Source of the DNA: Streptomyces sp. V1I1
GTDB taxonomy: Bacteria > Actinomycetota > Actinomycetes > Streptomycetales > Streptomycetaceae
Length of the DNA: 64,000 bases
Direction of reading: 5' to 3'
Assembly: GCF_030817355.1 (NCBI RefSeq)
Contig: NZ_JAUSZH010000001.1
Coordinates: 4,377,501 to 4,441,500 of the forward strand
This document shows positions 40,303 to 47,814 of this stretch, in pieces. Under the pieces are notes generated by a model that was given only the letters and a program-made list of their open reading frames with translations, made no database searches and was not told the origin of the DNA. A program made the translations under genes and the position numbers. Within the stretch, counting starts at the first letter, position 1; every line of letters starts with the position of its first letter.

Positions 40303-41457
40303 ATGAGCAGCGATCAGCAGTATCCGTACGGACAGCAGCAGCCGCCGCAGCCGCACCAGGGCCAGTACGCCGGTCAGCAGCACCAGCACCAGCACCAGCA
40401 CCAGCAGCCGTATCAGGCGCCCTACCAGGAGCCCGGCTACCAGGAGCCCGGCTACCCGGAGCAGCGCGACCCCGGCACGGCCCAGACCTGGCAGGCCGAG
40501 ACCTGGGACACGCAGTACCAGCCGGTCGTGCAGCCCACGCAGGCCGCCGCCCCGGACACCGCGTATCTGCCGCCGCAGGCCGCGTACCCGCTGCCGCCCG
40601 AGGCCCCGCTCACGACGCCCGGACCGGCCGCGTACGAGCCCCCGGCCGATCTGGCCGCCGACGCCGGATACAGCGCCCCCACCACCATCGGGAACGCCCG
40701 GATCACCGACGCCCAGCGCGCCCGCGCCGAGGGACGCTCGCCGATCATCGCGCCGGGCGTGCAGCCAGCCGGGCTGACCGCCGCCCTCGGACTGCTGCTC
40801 GCCGGCGGCGCGGCCATCGGCCCGTACGCCCTGTTCGTGCCGCTCGTCCTGCTGCAGGCCGTCACCGCGGCGGGCTGGTTCCGGCTGAACGGCATGTGGC
40901 CCGCCCGCCAGGGCATCGCGCTCGCCTTCGCCGGCGGTGTCGCCGCCGACGCCGTGCTGCTCTCCGTCGGCCGGGAGAACGCCCCCGCCGCGATCATCGG
41001 CACCCTCGGCGTCTGGGTGCTGCTCACCCTCGTACTGCAGCTGCGCTGTCACGTCGGCGCCGACGAGAGGATGTACGGCCTGATGGCGACGGTGGCATCC
41101 GCCGCCCTCGCGATCCTCGCGACCGGGCATCTCGCGGGCCCTGACGACGCGGTCGTGGTCGGCGGGATCGCGGTGGCCGTGGCCGTCCTGGCCCGAGCGC
41201 TGCCGTTGCCGGGCGTCGCGTCCGTCGCCGTGGCGCTGCTGGCCGCGGCCGGTGCGGGTATCGCGGCCGGAGGTCTCACCGACATGGGCGCCAAGGGCGC
41301 GCTGCTCGGCCTCGCCGCGGGTGGCTGCGCGCTGATCGGGCTGCGGGTCGCGAGCTACGACTACCCGTCCCGCTTCGTCCATATGACGGCCGGCGTGGCT
41401 CTGCCGCTGACCGCCGCGGCCCCCGCCGTCTACCTGATCGGCCGCGCCCTCGTGTGA
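40303..41457 (+). CDS. polytopic membrane protein with Gln/His/Pro-rich N-terminus
   Basis: A 384-residue protein whose first 150 residues are Gln/Pro/Tyr-rich and probably cytosolic and disordered; a (cagcac)n tract at about 40377-40406 encodes an alternating Gln-His run. The rest forms about nine to ten hydrophobic helices with short loops. No transport motif is recognised. GGAGGG lies 13 nt before ATG 40303. Close spacing to the MoaD-like gene suggests co-transcription. Confidence 0.75.
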   Translation: MSSDQQYPYGQQQPPQPHQGQYAGQQHQHQHQHQQPYQAPYQEPGYQEPGYPEQRDPGTAQTWQAETWDTQYQPVVQPTQAAAPDTAYLPPQAAYPLPPEAPLTTPGPAAYEPPADLAADAGYSAPTTIGNARITDAQRARAEGRSPIIAPGVQPAGLTAALGLLLAGGAAIGPYALFVPLVLLQAVTAAGWFRLNGMWPARQGIALAFAGGVAADAVLLSVGRENAPAAIIGTLGVWVLLTLVLQLRCHVGADERMYGLMATVASAALAILATGHLAGPDDAVVVGGIAVAVAVLARALPLPGVASVAVALLAAAGAGIAAGGLTDMGAKGALLGLAAGGCALIGLRVASYDYPSRFVHMTAGVALPLTAAAPAVYLIGRALV

Positions 41458-41504
41458 CGGGCCGTGGTGTGACGGGCTCTGGTGACGGGTTCTCGTGTGA
41501 CGGA
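41452..41504. repeat. 13-15 bp repeat over a stop codon (four copies)
   Basis: The sequence gtgtgacggg at 41452-41461 contains the TGA stop (41455-41457) of the membrane protein gene and recurs at 41467-41476, partly at 41482-41489 and at 41495-41504. Each copy keeps TGA. Confidence 0.82.
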
Positions 41505-41635
41505 CCCTGTGCCGTCGGCAGGAACCAAAGGACCCCACCCAAACGTCGATCATTCAAGGCATGGCGTCGTCCGGACTGGTTAGGCTCGCGGGCGTCACGG
41601 GGGGCCAGACGGACGAGGGTGGGGGACACCGAGCA

Positions 41636-42385
41636 ATGCGCGCACTGCGAATACTGCTGATCATCGCCGTGATCATCGGGGGCATCTTCGTCGCCGCCGA
41701 CCGGATCGCGGTCAACATGGCGGAGTCCGAGGCCGCCGACAAGATCAAGAGCAGCCAGGGGCTGAGCTCGACCCCGGAGATCTCCATCAAGGGCTTCCCC
41801 TTCCTCACCCAGGTGGTGGGCAAGGAGCTCGACGAGGTGGACGTCAGCCTGTCCGGCATCACCGCCACCGCGGGCGGCCACTCGGTCAACGTGACCGAGG
41901 TCAGGGCCGAGCTGCGCAGCGTACGGATCGACAGCAGCTTCTCCTCCGCCGTCGCGGACCGGGCCGACGGCTCCGCCCGGATCTCCTACGCCGACCTGAC
42001 GAAGGCCGCGCCGAAGGGCGCCACGATCAGCTACGCGGGACCCGACCGGGCGGCGAAGGGCCAGGTCAAGGTCACCGGACCGCTCGCCGACCTGCTCGAG
42101 GGCGCGGGCGTTCCGGTTCCCGGCGCGGTGGAGCGACTGCTCAAGGGCCGCACGGTCAGCGCCCACAGCACGGTCCTGCTCAAGGGCGGCAGCACGGTCC
42201 AGCTGAGGGCCGAGGAGCTGCCGAAGCTGCCGGTCCCGGGCTTCGACGAGAAGCTGCGCAAGGCCATCGACTACGACCTGAAGATCGCCGGGATGCCGTC
42301 GAGTATCAAGCTGGACAAGGTCGCGGCGACGGACGCCGGACTGCGGTTCTCGGGTACGGGTACGAACGTCTCGCTGGCCGGCTAG
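41636..42385 (+). CDS. DUF2993 (LmeA-like) exported protein
   Basis: A 249-residue protein with one N-terminal membrane or signal helix (about 5-24) and a DUF2993 domain, recognisable from I-S-I-K-G-F-P-F-L-T-Q-V near residue 50. The mycobacterial member LmeA is a periplasmic lipoglycan-associated protein; a lipid- or envelope-related role is an inference here. ATG 41636 is the start, after a G-rich RBS, with a TAGGCT -10 candidate at 41581-41586. Confidence 0.85.
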   Translation: MRALRILLIIAVIIGGIFVAADRIAVNMAESEAADKIKSSQGLSSTPEISIKGFPFLTQVVGKELDEVDVSLSGITATAGGHSVNVTEVRAELRSVRIDSSFSSAVADRADGSARISYADLTKAAPKGATISYAGPDRAAKGQVKVTGPLADLLEGAGVPVPGAVERLLKGRTVSAHSTVLLKGGSTVQLRAEELPKLPVPGFDEKLRKAIDYDLKIAGMPSSIKLDKVAATDAGLRFSGTGTNVSLAG

Positions 42386-42577
42386 ACCACACCCTCGCTG
42401 AAGGGCGGAGAGGGCAATTCCGCCCTACGCTCACCCACCCGGCCGCATGGTGAGACGACCCTGTCCGCTGGGTAGAAGGCGGACAGGCCCAATCCGCCCC
42501 TGAGACCGGCACGGATCGTCCGGGGCTCCCTCCTGTCCCGCATAGTGGATGATCGCGTCTCAACATCCGACACGCCG

Positions 42578-42607
42578 GTGACATGGTGGCCGCCTCGTCC
42601 CTACGAT
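42578..42607 (+). promoter_or_regulatory. promoter of the Cys leader peptide and sulfurtransferase transcript
   Basis: GTGACA at 42578-42583 and TACGAT at 42602-42607 are separated by 18 bp. The predicted transcript start coincides with the leader ATG at 42615, so the leader should be translated from a leaderless mRNA. Confidence 0.65.
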
Positions 42608-42614
42608 CGGACAC

Positions 42615-42695
42615 ATGAAGCGACAGGCGGATCTCACGAAGCGGCGGGCAGTAGACCTGTGCCGCGTCGCCGCCATGCTCTGTCGCGCTTTCTGA
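42615..42695 (+). CDS. Cys-containing leader peptide (26 aa)
   Basis: The frame reads M-K-R-Q-A-D-L-T-K-R-R-A-V-D-L-C-R-V-A-A-M-L-C-R-A-F and stops. The D-L-C-R-V-A core with two Cys codons near the end matches the short putative leader peptides seen upstream of sulfur-metabolism genes in Streptomyces. It starts about 7 nt after a -10 element and lies 140 nt before the thiosulfate sulfurtransferase gene, with a hairpin directly after its stop. Regulation by cysteine supply through ribosome stalling is inferred. Confidence 0.8.
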   Translation: MKRQADLTKRRAVDLCRVAAMLCRAF

Positions 42696-42696
42696 G

Positions 42697-42713
42697 CGGG
42701 AGCTCGACTCCCG
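42697..42713 (+). promoter_or_regulatory. hairpin after the leader peptide, attenuator candidate
   Basis: A 6-bp stem cgggag/ctcccg with a 5-nt loop begins two bases after the leader stop codon. A second, weaker ggcc/ggcc pairing lies around 42722-42745. Together they could form alternative structures that respond to ribosome stalling. Confidence 0.45.
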
Positions 42714-42835
42714 TATCCCCCGGGCCCATTGACAGTTGTCAGGGCCAAACCCTGTGCCGTACGCCGCGCGTCCGCGTACCAGCACACCCCTCTCTTCGCA
42801 TCACCCGCCGCACACTGCCCCGGAGGAGAAAGAGC

Positions 42836-43681
42836 ATGAGCCGCAGCGACGTCCTGGTAGACGCCGACTGGGTCGAGGCCCACATCGACGACCCGAAGGT
42901 CGTCATCGTCGAGGTCGACGAGGACACCTCCGCGTACGACAAGAACCACATCAAGAACGCCGTCCGGATCGACTGGAAGTCCGACCTTCAGGACCCGGTC
43001 CGCCGTGACTTCGTCGACCAGGAGGGTTTCGAGAAGCTCCTGTCCGCGAAGGGCATCGCCAACGACGACACCGTCGTTCTCTACGGCGGCAACAACAACT
43101 GGTTCGCTTCGTACGCGTACTGGTACTTCAAGCTCTACGGCCACGACAGCGTCAAGCTCCTCGACGGCGGCCGCAAGAAGTGGGAGCTGGACTCCCGCGA
43201 CCTGGTCGACGGCGCTCAGGTGCCCGAGCGAGCCGCGACCGAGTACAAGGCCAAGGCCCAGGACACCTCGATCCGCGCCTTCCGCGACGAAGCCGTCGCC
43301 GCGATCGGCAACGAGAACCTGGTGGACGTGCGCTCGCCCGACGAGTTCAGCGGCAAGCTGCTCGCCCCGGCGCACCTCCCGCAGGAGCAGTCGCAGCGCC
43401 CGGGTCACATCCCGAGCGCCCGCAACATCCCGTGGTCCAAGAACGCCAACGACGACGGCACCTTCAAGTCGGACGACGAGCTCAAGGAGCTCTACGCCGA
43501 GGAGCAGGTGGACCTGACGAAGGACACGATCGCGTACTGCCGTATCGGTGAGCGCTCCGCGCTCACCTGGTTCGTGCTGCACGAGCTGCTCGGTATCGAA
43601 AACGTCAAGAACTACGACGGCTCGTGGACCGAGTACGGCTCCCTCGTCGGCGTGCCGATCGAGCTCGGCGCCAACAAGTAA
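42836..43681 (+). CDS. thiosulfate sulfurtransferase (two-domain rhodanese)
   Basis: A 281-residue enzyme with an inactive N-terminal and an active C-terminal rhodanese domain. The active loop is C-R-I-G-E-R with Cys235, which carries the persulfide; it matches the mycobacterial SseA/CysA2 group. It moves sulfane sulfur from thiosulfate to acceptors. GGAGGA lies 8 nt before ATG 42836. It is followed after 31 nt by the SseC-like gene, as in mycobacteria. Confidence 0.94.
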   Translation: MSRSDVLVDADWVEAHIDDPKVVIVEVDEDTSAYDKNHIKNAVRIDWKSDLQDPVRRDFVDQEGFEKLLSAKGIANDDTVVLYGGNNNWFASYAYWYFKLYGHDSVKLLDGGRKKWELDSRDLVDGAQVPERAATEYKAKAQDTSIRAFRDEAVAAIGNENLVDVRSPDEFSGKLLAPAHLPQEQSQRPGHIPSARNIPWSKNANDDGTFKSDDELKELYAEEQVDLTKDTIAYCRIGERSALTWFVLHELLGIENVKNYDGSWTEYGSLVGVPIELGANK

Positions 43682-43712
43682 CCCTCTCCTCCGACCCTGA
43701 AGGACTACCCCT

Positions 43713-44000
43713 ATGTGTGGAGCAAAGGCCGGCGGCCCCGACGCTTCGACGATCAAGCCCGGTGAGACGACGATCCAGGGCAGCGTGACCCGTGACGGCG
43801 AGCCCGTCACCGGCTACGTCCGCCTGCTGGACTCGACCGGCGAGTTCACCGCCGAGGTCCCGACCTCGGCGACCGGACAGTTCCGCTTCTACGCGGCCGA
43901 GGGCACGTGGACGGTGCGCGCTCTCGTTCCGGGCGGCACGGCGGACCGCACGGTCGTCGCGCAGACCGGCGGCCTGGCTGAGGTAGCCATCGCCGTTTGA
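43713..44000 (+). CDS. DUF1416 protein, SseC-like
   Basis: A 95-residue protein beginning M-C-G-A-K-A-G-G, with a predicted small beta-sandwich (G-S-V-T-R-D-G-E-P-V-T-G-Y-V-R-L-L). The same family (SseC) sits beside the sulfurtransferase cysA2/cysA3 in mycobacteria. The conserved Cys2 may handle sulfur, but the role is unproven. It is co-transcribed with the sulfurtransferase gene. Confidence 0.88.
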   Translation: MCGAKAGGPDASTIKPGETTIQGSVTRDGEPVTGYVRLLDSTGEFTAEVPTSATGQFRFYAAEGTWTVRALVPGGTADRTVVAQTGGLAEVAIAV

Positions 44001-44008
44001 TTCACCAT

Positions 44009-44100
44009 GTACCGGCCGAAGGGCCGCACGTACCGGCCGAAGGGCCGCACCCCAGGGGGTTGGACGCCACTGGAACGGGGTGCGGCCCTTCGGTCGTACG
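44009..44100 (+). terminator. terminator hairpin with a duplicated left arm
   Basis: The 21-bp sequence starting gtaccggccgaaggg occurs twice in tandem (44009-44029 and 44030-44050). An inverted copy at 44079-44100 can pair with either, giving a stem of about 20 bp with two mismatches. It ends the sulfurtransferase operon and reaches into the -10 region of the next gene. Confidence 0.8.
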
Positions 44101-44108
44101 CTGGAAGC

Positions 44109-44375
44109 ATGTACGCGCGACGTCGCCACGCCTACTTTCTGCTGATGGGGACGTGCCTGGCGCTCTTCGTCTCCGCCTGGGCCGTGGTGCGTCTGTGGTC
44201 CGTTCCCGTCGCCGTCGGCATGTGCGTCGTCGCCATGATCATCCCGCCGTTCGCCGCGATGGTCGCGAACCGGCGCGGGCCCGAGGACCGCTGGTGGGAC
44301 GACCCGTCCGGGGACCCCAAGTCCGACGAGTGGTGGGACGAGCTGGACGGCAAGAAGCGCCGGAACAACCAATGA
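44109..44375 (+). CDS. DUF3099 membrane protein
   Basis: An 88-residue protein with two membrane helices (about 7-27 and 30-52) and an acidic Trp-rich tail (E-D-R-W-W-D-D-P, D-E-W-W-D-E-L). It matches the actinobacterial DUF3099 family of unknown function. ATG 44109 is preceded by TACGCT at 44097-44102 and no RBS, so the mRNA is probably leaderless. Longer upstream readings run through the terminator repeat and are rejected. Confidence 0.85.
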   Translation: MYARRRHAYFLLMGTCLALFVSAWAVVRLWSVPVAVGMCVVAMIIPPFAAMVANRRGPEDRWWDDPSGDPKSDEWWDELDGKKRRNNQ

Positions 44376-44429
44376 GCGCCGTCAGTAAATGAGCCGTCAG
44401 CAGCCGTCGGTGAATGAGCGCCGTCAGTA
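44371..44429. repeat. 17-bp direct repeat carrying the stops of two convergent genes
   Basis: The sequence aatgagcgccgtcagta occurs at 44371-44387 and again at 44413-44429, with a degenerate copy at 44388-44400. The first copy contains the TGA of the DUF3099 gene (44373-44375); the second contains the TGA of the minus-strand DsrE gene (tca at 44424-44426). Confidence 0.9.
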
Positions 44430-44786
44430 GACGAGGGCCTGGACGCCGTCCGGCATGATCTCGCTGACGAAGACCTGCGCGCCCGCGATCCGTACGCCGT
44501 CGAGCACATCCTTCTCCGTGATGTCGCGCCGCACCGCGCACTGCGTGCACAGCGTGATCTGCCCCGCCGCCTTGATCGACTCGATCAGATCCGGCAGCGG
44601 CGCCGCATGCGGCAGTTCGAACTCCGCCGCCCGTCCCGGCAGTGCGAACCACGCGGACTCGCCGGTCAGCCAGAGCGACACCTCCACCCCGCTGGCCACG
44701 GCGACGGCCGCCACCGTGAAGGCCTGCGAGCAGCGCTCGGGCGCGTCCGCGCCGGCGGTCACCTTGATCACGAGCTTCTTCGCCAT
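44424..44786 (-). CDS. DsrE-family sulfur-handling protein
   Basis: A 120-residue DsrE/DsrF-like protein with a small alpha/beta fold. The C-T-Q-C-A-V-R-R segment around residues 81-88 contains the Cys position used for persulfide transfer in the family. It lies in the sulfur gene block, so a role as a sulfur relay partner is plausible. No RBS precedes ATG 44786, but TAGAGT (minus strand, 44794-44799) lies 7 nt upstream, which predicts a leaderless mRNA. Confidence 0.86.
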   Translation of the reverse strand: MAKKLVIKVTAGADAPERCSQAFTVAAVAVASGVEVSLWLTGESAWFALPGRAAEFELPHAAPLPDLIESIKAAGQITLCTQCAVRRDITEKDVLDGVRIAGAQVFVSEIMPDGVQALVY

Positions 44787-44903
44787 GCACCGAACTCTAA
44801 TGGGCGGCCCGTCACGGACACCTCGCAGAGAGGGCGCGGCACCAACCCATTAGGCTGGGCCACGGCCCTTTTACCGCCCACCGCTCATCCCGAGGAGCAC
44901 CCC

Positions 44904-45005
44904 GTGCTTGTGGCATTCTTCGAAGCCCTGCTGGTTCTGGTCTGTGTCGGCGTCGCCGCCTTCGCCGGTCTGACGGTGAAGAAGCTGTACCAGGGTCAGC
45001 GCTAG
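44904..45005 (+). CDS. 33-residue single-pass membrane protein
   Basis: GTG 44904, preceded by GAGGAG, opens a 33-residue frame with one strongly hydrophobic helix and a basic end K-K-L-Y-Q-G-Q-R. A TAGGCT -10 candidate lies at 44853-44858. Good signals and codon bias make this a real small gene; I believe equivalents exist at the same place in other Streptomyces, but the function is unknown. Confidence 0.75.
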   Translation: MLVAFFEALLVLVCVGVAAFAGLTVKKLYQGQR

Positions 45006-45041
45006 TCACACTCGTATCTCTACAGATCGCCAGAGCTGCTC

Positions 45042-45614
45042 ATGATCGAGATTCCGTCCGACCTGAACCCGGACCTCGTCCCCCTCGCCTTCCTCCTCGG
45101 CAACTGGGAAGGCGTGGGCGTATCCGACTTCCCCGGCGCCGAGAAGTGCAACTTCGGCCAGGAGGTCACCTTCAGCCACGACGGCCGGGACTTCGTCGAG
45201 TACGTCTCGCGCACGTGGGTGCTCGACGCCGAGGGCAACAAGGTCCGCCCGCTGGAGTCCGAGTCCGGCTACTGGCGTATCGACTCCGACCGCAAGATCG
45301 AAGTCGTCATGGCCCGTGACCAGGGCATCGTCGAGATCTGGTACGGCGAGCTCGCCGACCAGAAGCCGCAGATCGACCTGGTGACGGACGCGGTGGCGCG
45401 CACCGCGGCCTCCGGCCCGTACAGCGGTGGCAAGCGGCTCTACGGCTATGTGAAGGGCGACCTGATGTGGGTGGGCGAGAAGACCACTCCGGAGGTCCCG
45501 CTGCGGCCGTACATGTCGGCGCATCTGAAGAAGGTCGTCTCCCCGGAGCAGGTCGAGGCGTGGGCCAAGGACCTCGGCGACCTCCCCGACGACGGCATCG
45601 CCTTCTTCAAGTAA
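45042..45614 (+). CDS. nitrobindin-like heme-binding FABP-family protein
   Basis: A 190-residue beta-barrel protein of the THAP4/nitrobindin family. The family motif G-x-W-x-G-x-G is present as G-N-W-E-G-V-G (residues 20-26), and the proximal heme ligand candidate is the His of S-A-H-L-K-K-V near residue 160. Characterised relatives bind ferric heme and isomerise peroxynitrite. The gene is just upstream of nur. Its last codons and stop are part of a 16-bp perfect duplication. Confidence 0.88.
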   Translation: MIEIPSDLNPDLVPLAFLLGNWEGVGVSDFPGAEKCNFGQEVTFSHDGRDFVEYVSRTWVLDAEGNKVRPLESESGYWRIDSDRKIEVVMARDQGIVEIWYGELADQKPQIDLVTDAVARTAASGPYSGGKRLYGYVKGDLMWVGEKTTPEVPLRPYMSAHLKKVVSPEQVEAWAKDLGDLPDDGIAFFK

Positions 45615-45636
45615 CCCGAACTTCAAGTAACCCGAA
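45605..45636. repeat. 16-bp perfect tandem duplication containing a stop codon
   Basis: The sequence cttcaagtaacccgaa (45605-45620) contains the TAA of the nitrobindin-like gene (45612-45614) and is repeated without change at 45621-45636. Confidence 0.93.
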
Positions 45637-45688
45637 GCCGCTCCAAGGCTCCTTCGAGGTACGACGGGTAGCCATGGGCGAGGCGGGC

Positions 45689-45727
45689 AGCCATGGGGGC
45701 CGAGCGCCAGTTCGGGCCCCCATGGCT
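45689..45727 (+). terminator. terminator hairpin before nur
   Basis: A perfect 13-bp stem (45689-45701 with 45715-45727, agccatgggggcc/ggcccccatggct) with a 13-nt loop lies between the nitrobindin-like gene and nur. It ends 11 nt before the nur -10 element. Confidence 0.75.
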
Positions 45728-45750
45728 CAGGCCCCGCCTACACTGGACGC

Positions 45751-46188
45751 GTGGTGAGCACCGACTGGAAGAGCGATCTGCGGCAGCGCGGCTACCGGCT
45801 GACCCCGCAGCGCCAGCTTGTCCTCGAAGCCGTCGACACCCTTGAGCACGCGACGCCCGACGACATCCTCTCCGAGGTCCGAAAGACCGCGTCCGGTGTG
45901 AACATCTCCACCGTCTACCGCACCCTGGAGCTCCTCGAAGAGCTCGGCCTGGTCTCCCACGCCCACCTCGGCCACGGCGCCCCCACCTACCACCTCGCGG
46001 ACCGCCACCACCACATCCACCTGGTCTGCCGGGACTGTACGAATGTGATCGAGGCGGATGTCGCGGTCGCCGCCGACTTCACCGCGAAGCTGCGCAAGAC
46101 CTTCGGCTTCGAGACGGACATGAAGCACTTCGCGATCTTCGGCCGCTGCAAGAAATGCGCCGCTGAGGCTTCAACTACCGAGTCGTAG
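45751..46188 (+). CDS. nur: nickel-responsive Fur-family regulator Nur
   Basis: This 145-residue Fur-family repressor has the ligands described for S. coelicolor Nur at the same positions: nickel site His33, His86, His88, His90 and the second metal site His70, His72, His126. The winged helix spans residues 1-80 with S-T-V-Y-R-T-L-E recognition helix. Nur represses nickel uptake and sodF when nickel is available. Translation starts at GTG 45751; TACACT at 45739-45744 lies 6 nt upstream, so the mRNA is probably leaderless. The pairs Cys93/Cys96 and Cys133/Cys136 also remain. Confidence 0.95.
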   Translation: MVSTDWKSDLRQRGYRLTPQRQLVLEAVDTLEHATPDDILSEVRKTASGVNISTVYRTLELLEELGLVSHAHLGHGAPTYHLADRHHHIHLVCRDCTNVIEADVAVAADFTAKLRKTFGFETDMKHFAIFGRCKKCAAEASTTES

Positions 46189-46198
46189 GCTTGGGCCC

Positions 46199-47167
46199 AT
46201 GATGAAGAGCCCTCTGCTGTCCCTGCCCGGTGCGGTCGCTGCCGAAGGACGAGACGAAGGAGTCGCCGCGCACTACGGCGATCTGTTCCGCGAACAGCGC
46301 GCCCTCGCGGACGGCTCCGGCCTTGTCGACCTCTCGCACCGCGGCGTTGTCACTGTCACCGGCGACGACCGGCTGAGCTGGCTGCATCTGCTGCTCACCC
46401 AGCATGTGAGCGACCTCCCGGCGGGCCAGGCCACCGAGGCGCTGATCCTCTCCGCGCACGGCCACATCGAGCACGCCCTGTATCTCGTCGACGACGGCGA
46501 GACGGTCTGGGCGCACGTCGAGCCGGGCACGCAGGAGGCGCTGATCGGCTACCTGGAGTCGATGAAGTTCTTCTACCAGGTCGAAGTGGCCGACCGTACC
46601 GAGGAGTTCGCGGTCGTGCACCTGCCGGCGGGCTCCATCGCTCAGGTGCCGGACGGCGTTGTCGTACGGGAGACCCCGCACGGTCGCGATCTGTTCCTGC
46701 CGCGCGCCGACCTCGAGTCGTACGCCGCCGGGAACGGCCCGGTCGCCGGAATCCTCGCGTACGAAGCACTGCGCATCGAGACCCACCGCCCCCGTGTCGG
46801 CTTCGAGACCGACCACCGCACCATCCCGCACGAACTGGGCTGGATCGGCACCGCCGTTCACCTCGAGAAGGGCTGCTATCGCGGCCAGGAGACCGTCGCG
46901 CGCGTCCACAACCTGGGGAAGCCGCCGCGGCGGCTGGTCTTTCTGCACCTGGACGGCAGCGAGGTGCACCTGCCGGGCCCCGGCACCCCGGTCCGGCTCG
47001 CGTCGGAGGGTGCGGAGGGCCGCCAGCTGGGCTTTGTGACCACGTCTGCCCGTCACCACGAGCTCGGCCCGATCGCGCTGGCGCTGATCAAGCGCAATGT
47101 GCCGGTGGACGCGGAGCTGCTGGCGGGCGACACGGCGGCCGCGCAGGAGCCGGTCGTCGAGCCGTGA
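46199..47167 (+). CDS. ygfZ: YgfZ/GcvT-like folate-binding protein
   Basis: A 322-residue protein of the YgfZ family, related to GcvT, that uses a folate to support iron-sulfur cluster enzymes. The family signature K-G-C-Y-x-G-Q-E is present as K-G-C-Y-R-G-Q-E near residue 222, and the S-H-R-G-V-V segment near residue 44 fits the N-terminal domain. The -10 element TAGGCT at 46186-46191 overlaps the TAG stop of nur and lies 7 nt before ATG 46199, with no RBS. Confidence 0.92.
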   Translation: MMKSPLLSLPGAVAAEGRDEGVAAHYGDLFREQRALADGSGLVDLSHRGVVTVTGDDRLSWLHLLLTQHVSDLPAGQATEALILSAHGHIEHALYLVDDGETVWAHVEPGTQEALIGYLESMKFFYQVEVADRTEEFAVVHLPAGSIAQVPDGVVVRETPHGRDLFLPRADLESYAAGNGPVAGILAYEALRIETHRPRVGFETDHRTIPHELGWIGTAVHLEKGCYRGQETVARVHNLGKPPRRLVFLHLDGSEVHLPGPGTPVRLASEGAEGRQLGFVTTSARHHELGPIALALIKRNVPVDAELLAGDTAAAQEPVVEP

Positions 47168-47239
47168 GCCGGGGCGCTTGAGCCGGCCGTCGAGCGTCGA
47201 GCCGGCCGTTGAGTCCTGAGTCCTGAGCCGGCCGCCGAG
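47163..47239. repeat. imperfect repeats after the ygfZ stop codon
   Basis: Segments of the type gagccggccg(t/c)(c/t)gag recur at about 47180, 47200 and 47226, starting from the gtgagccgg that contains the TGA stop (47165-47167). A 7-bp unit gtcctga is duplicated near 47213-47226. Confidence 0.7.
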
Positions 47240-47241
47240 CG

Positions 47242-47667
47242 CTAGATTTCCACGATCACCGTGAACGGGCCGTGGTTGGTGAGCGAGACCCGCATCTCCG
47301 CCCCGAAGCGGCCCGTCTCCACCCGCGCCCCCAGCGCCCGCAGCTGCGCCACCACCTCGTCGACCAGCGGCTCGGCCACATCGCCGGGCGCCGCCGCGTT
47401 CCAGGTGGGGCGGCGGCCCTTGCGGGCGTCCCCGTAGAGAGTGAACTGAGAAATCACCAGCAAGGGCGCATTCACATCCGAGCAGGACTTCTCGCCCTCC
47501 AGAATCCGGACCGACCAGAGCTTGCGGGCCAGCTGCGCCGCCTTCTCCCGGGTGTCCTCGTGGGTGACTCCCACCAGCACACACAGCCCTTCGCCGACGA
47601 TCTCGCCGACCGTCTCGCCCGCCACTACGACGCTCGCGCCGTCGACCCTCTGCACCACTGCACGCAT
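47242..47667 (-). CDS. dtd: D-aminoacyl-tRNA deacylase
   Basis: A 141-residue enzyme that hydrolyses D-aminoacyl-tRNA and also glycyl-tRNA(Ala) mistakes. Active-site motifs S-Q-F-T-L-Y-G-D (about residue 72) and N-H-G-P-F-T near the C-terminus (cis Gly-Pro motif region) are intact. ATG 47667 has TAGGTT (minus strand, 47675-47680) exactly 7 nt upstream and no RBS, predicting a leaderless mRNA. Confidence 0.95.
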   Translation of the reverse strand: MRAVVQRVDGASVVVAGETVGEIVGEGLCVLVGVTHEDTREKAAQLARKLWSVRILEGEKSCSDVNAPLLVISQFTLYGDARKGRRPTWNAAAPGDVAEPLVDEVVAQLRALGARVETGRFGAEMRVSLTNHGPFTVIVEI

Positions 47668-47814
47668 ACAGACCAACCTATCTGGGGCTGAACGGGTGCA
47701 GAGCACCTGCGTCGGGAGGTTCCGGAGTGGCACCATGCAACAAGGCGGTGCTTCCCCTCGGTCCTTCGGGCCTGGGGAGACCTCATGCACCGGTCGAGGG
47801 GACGGACAACGCAC

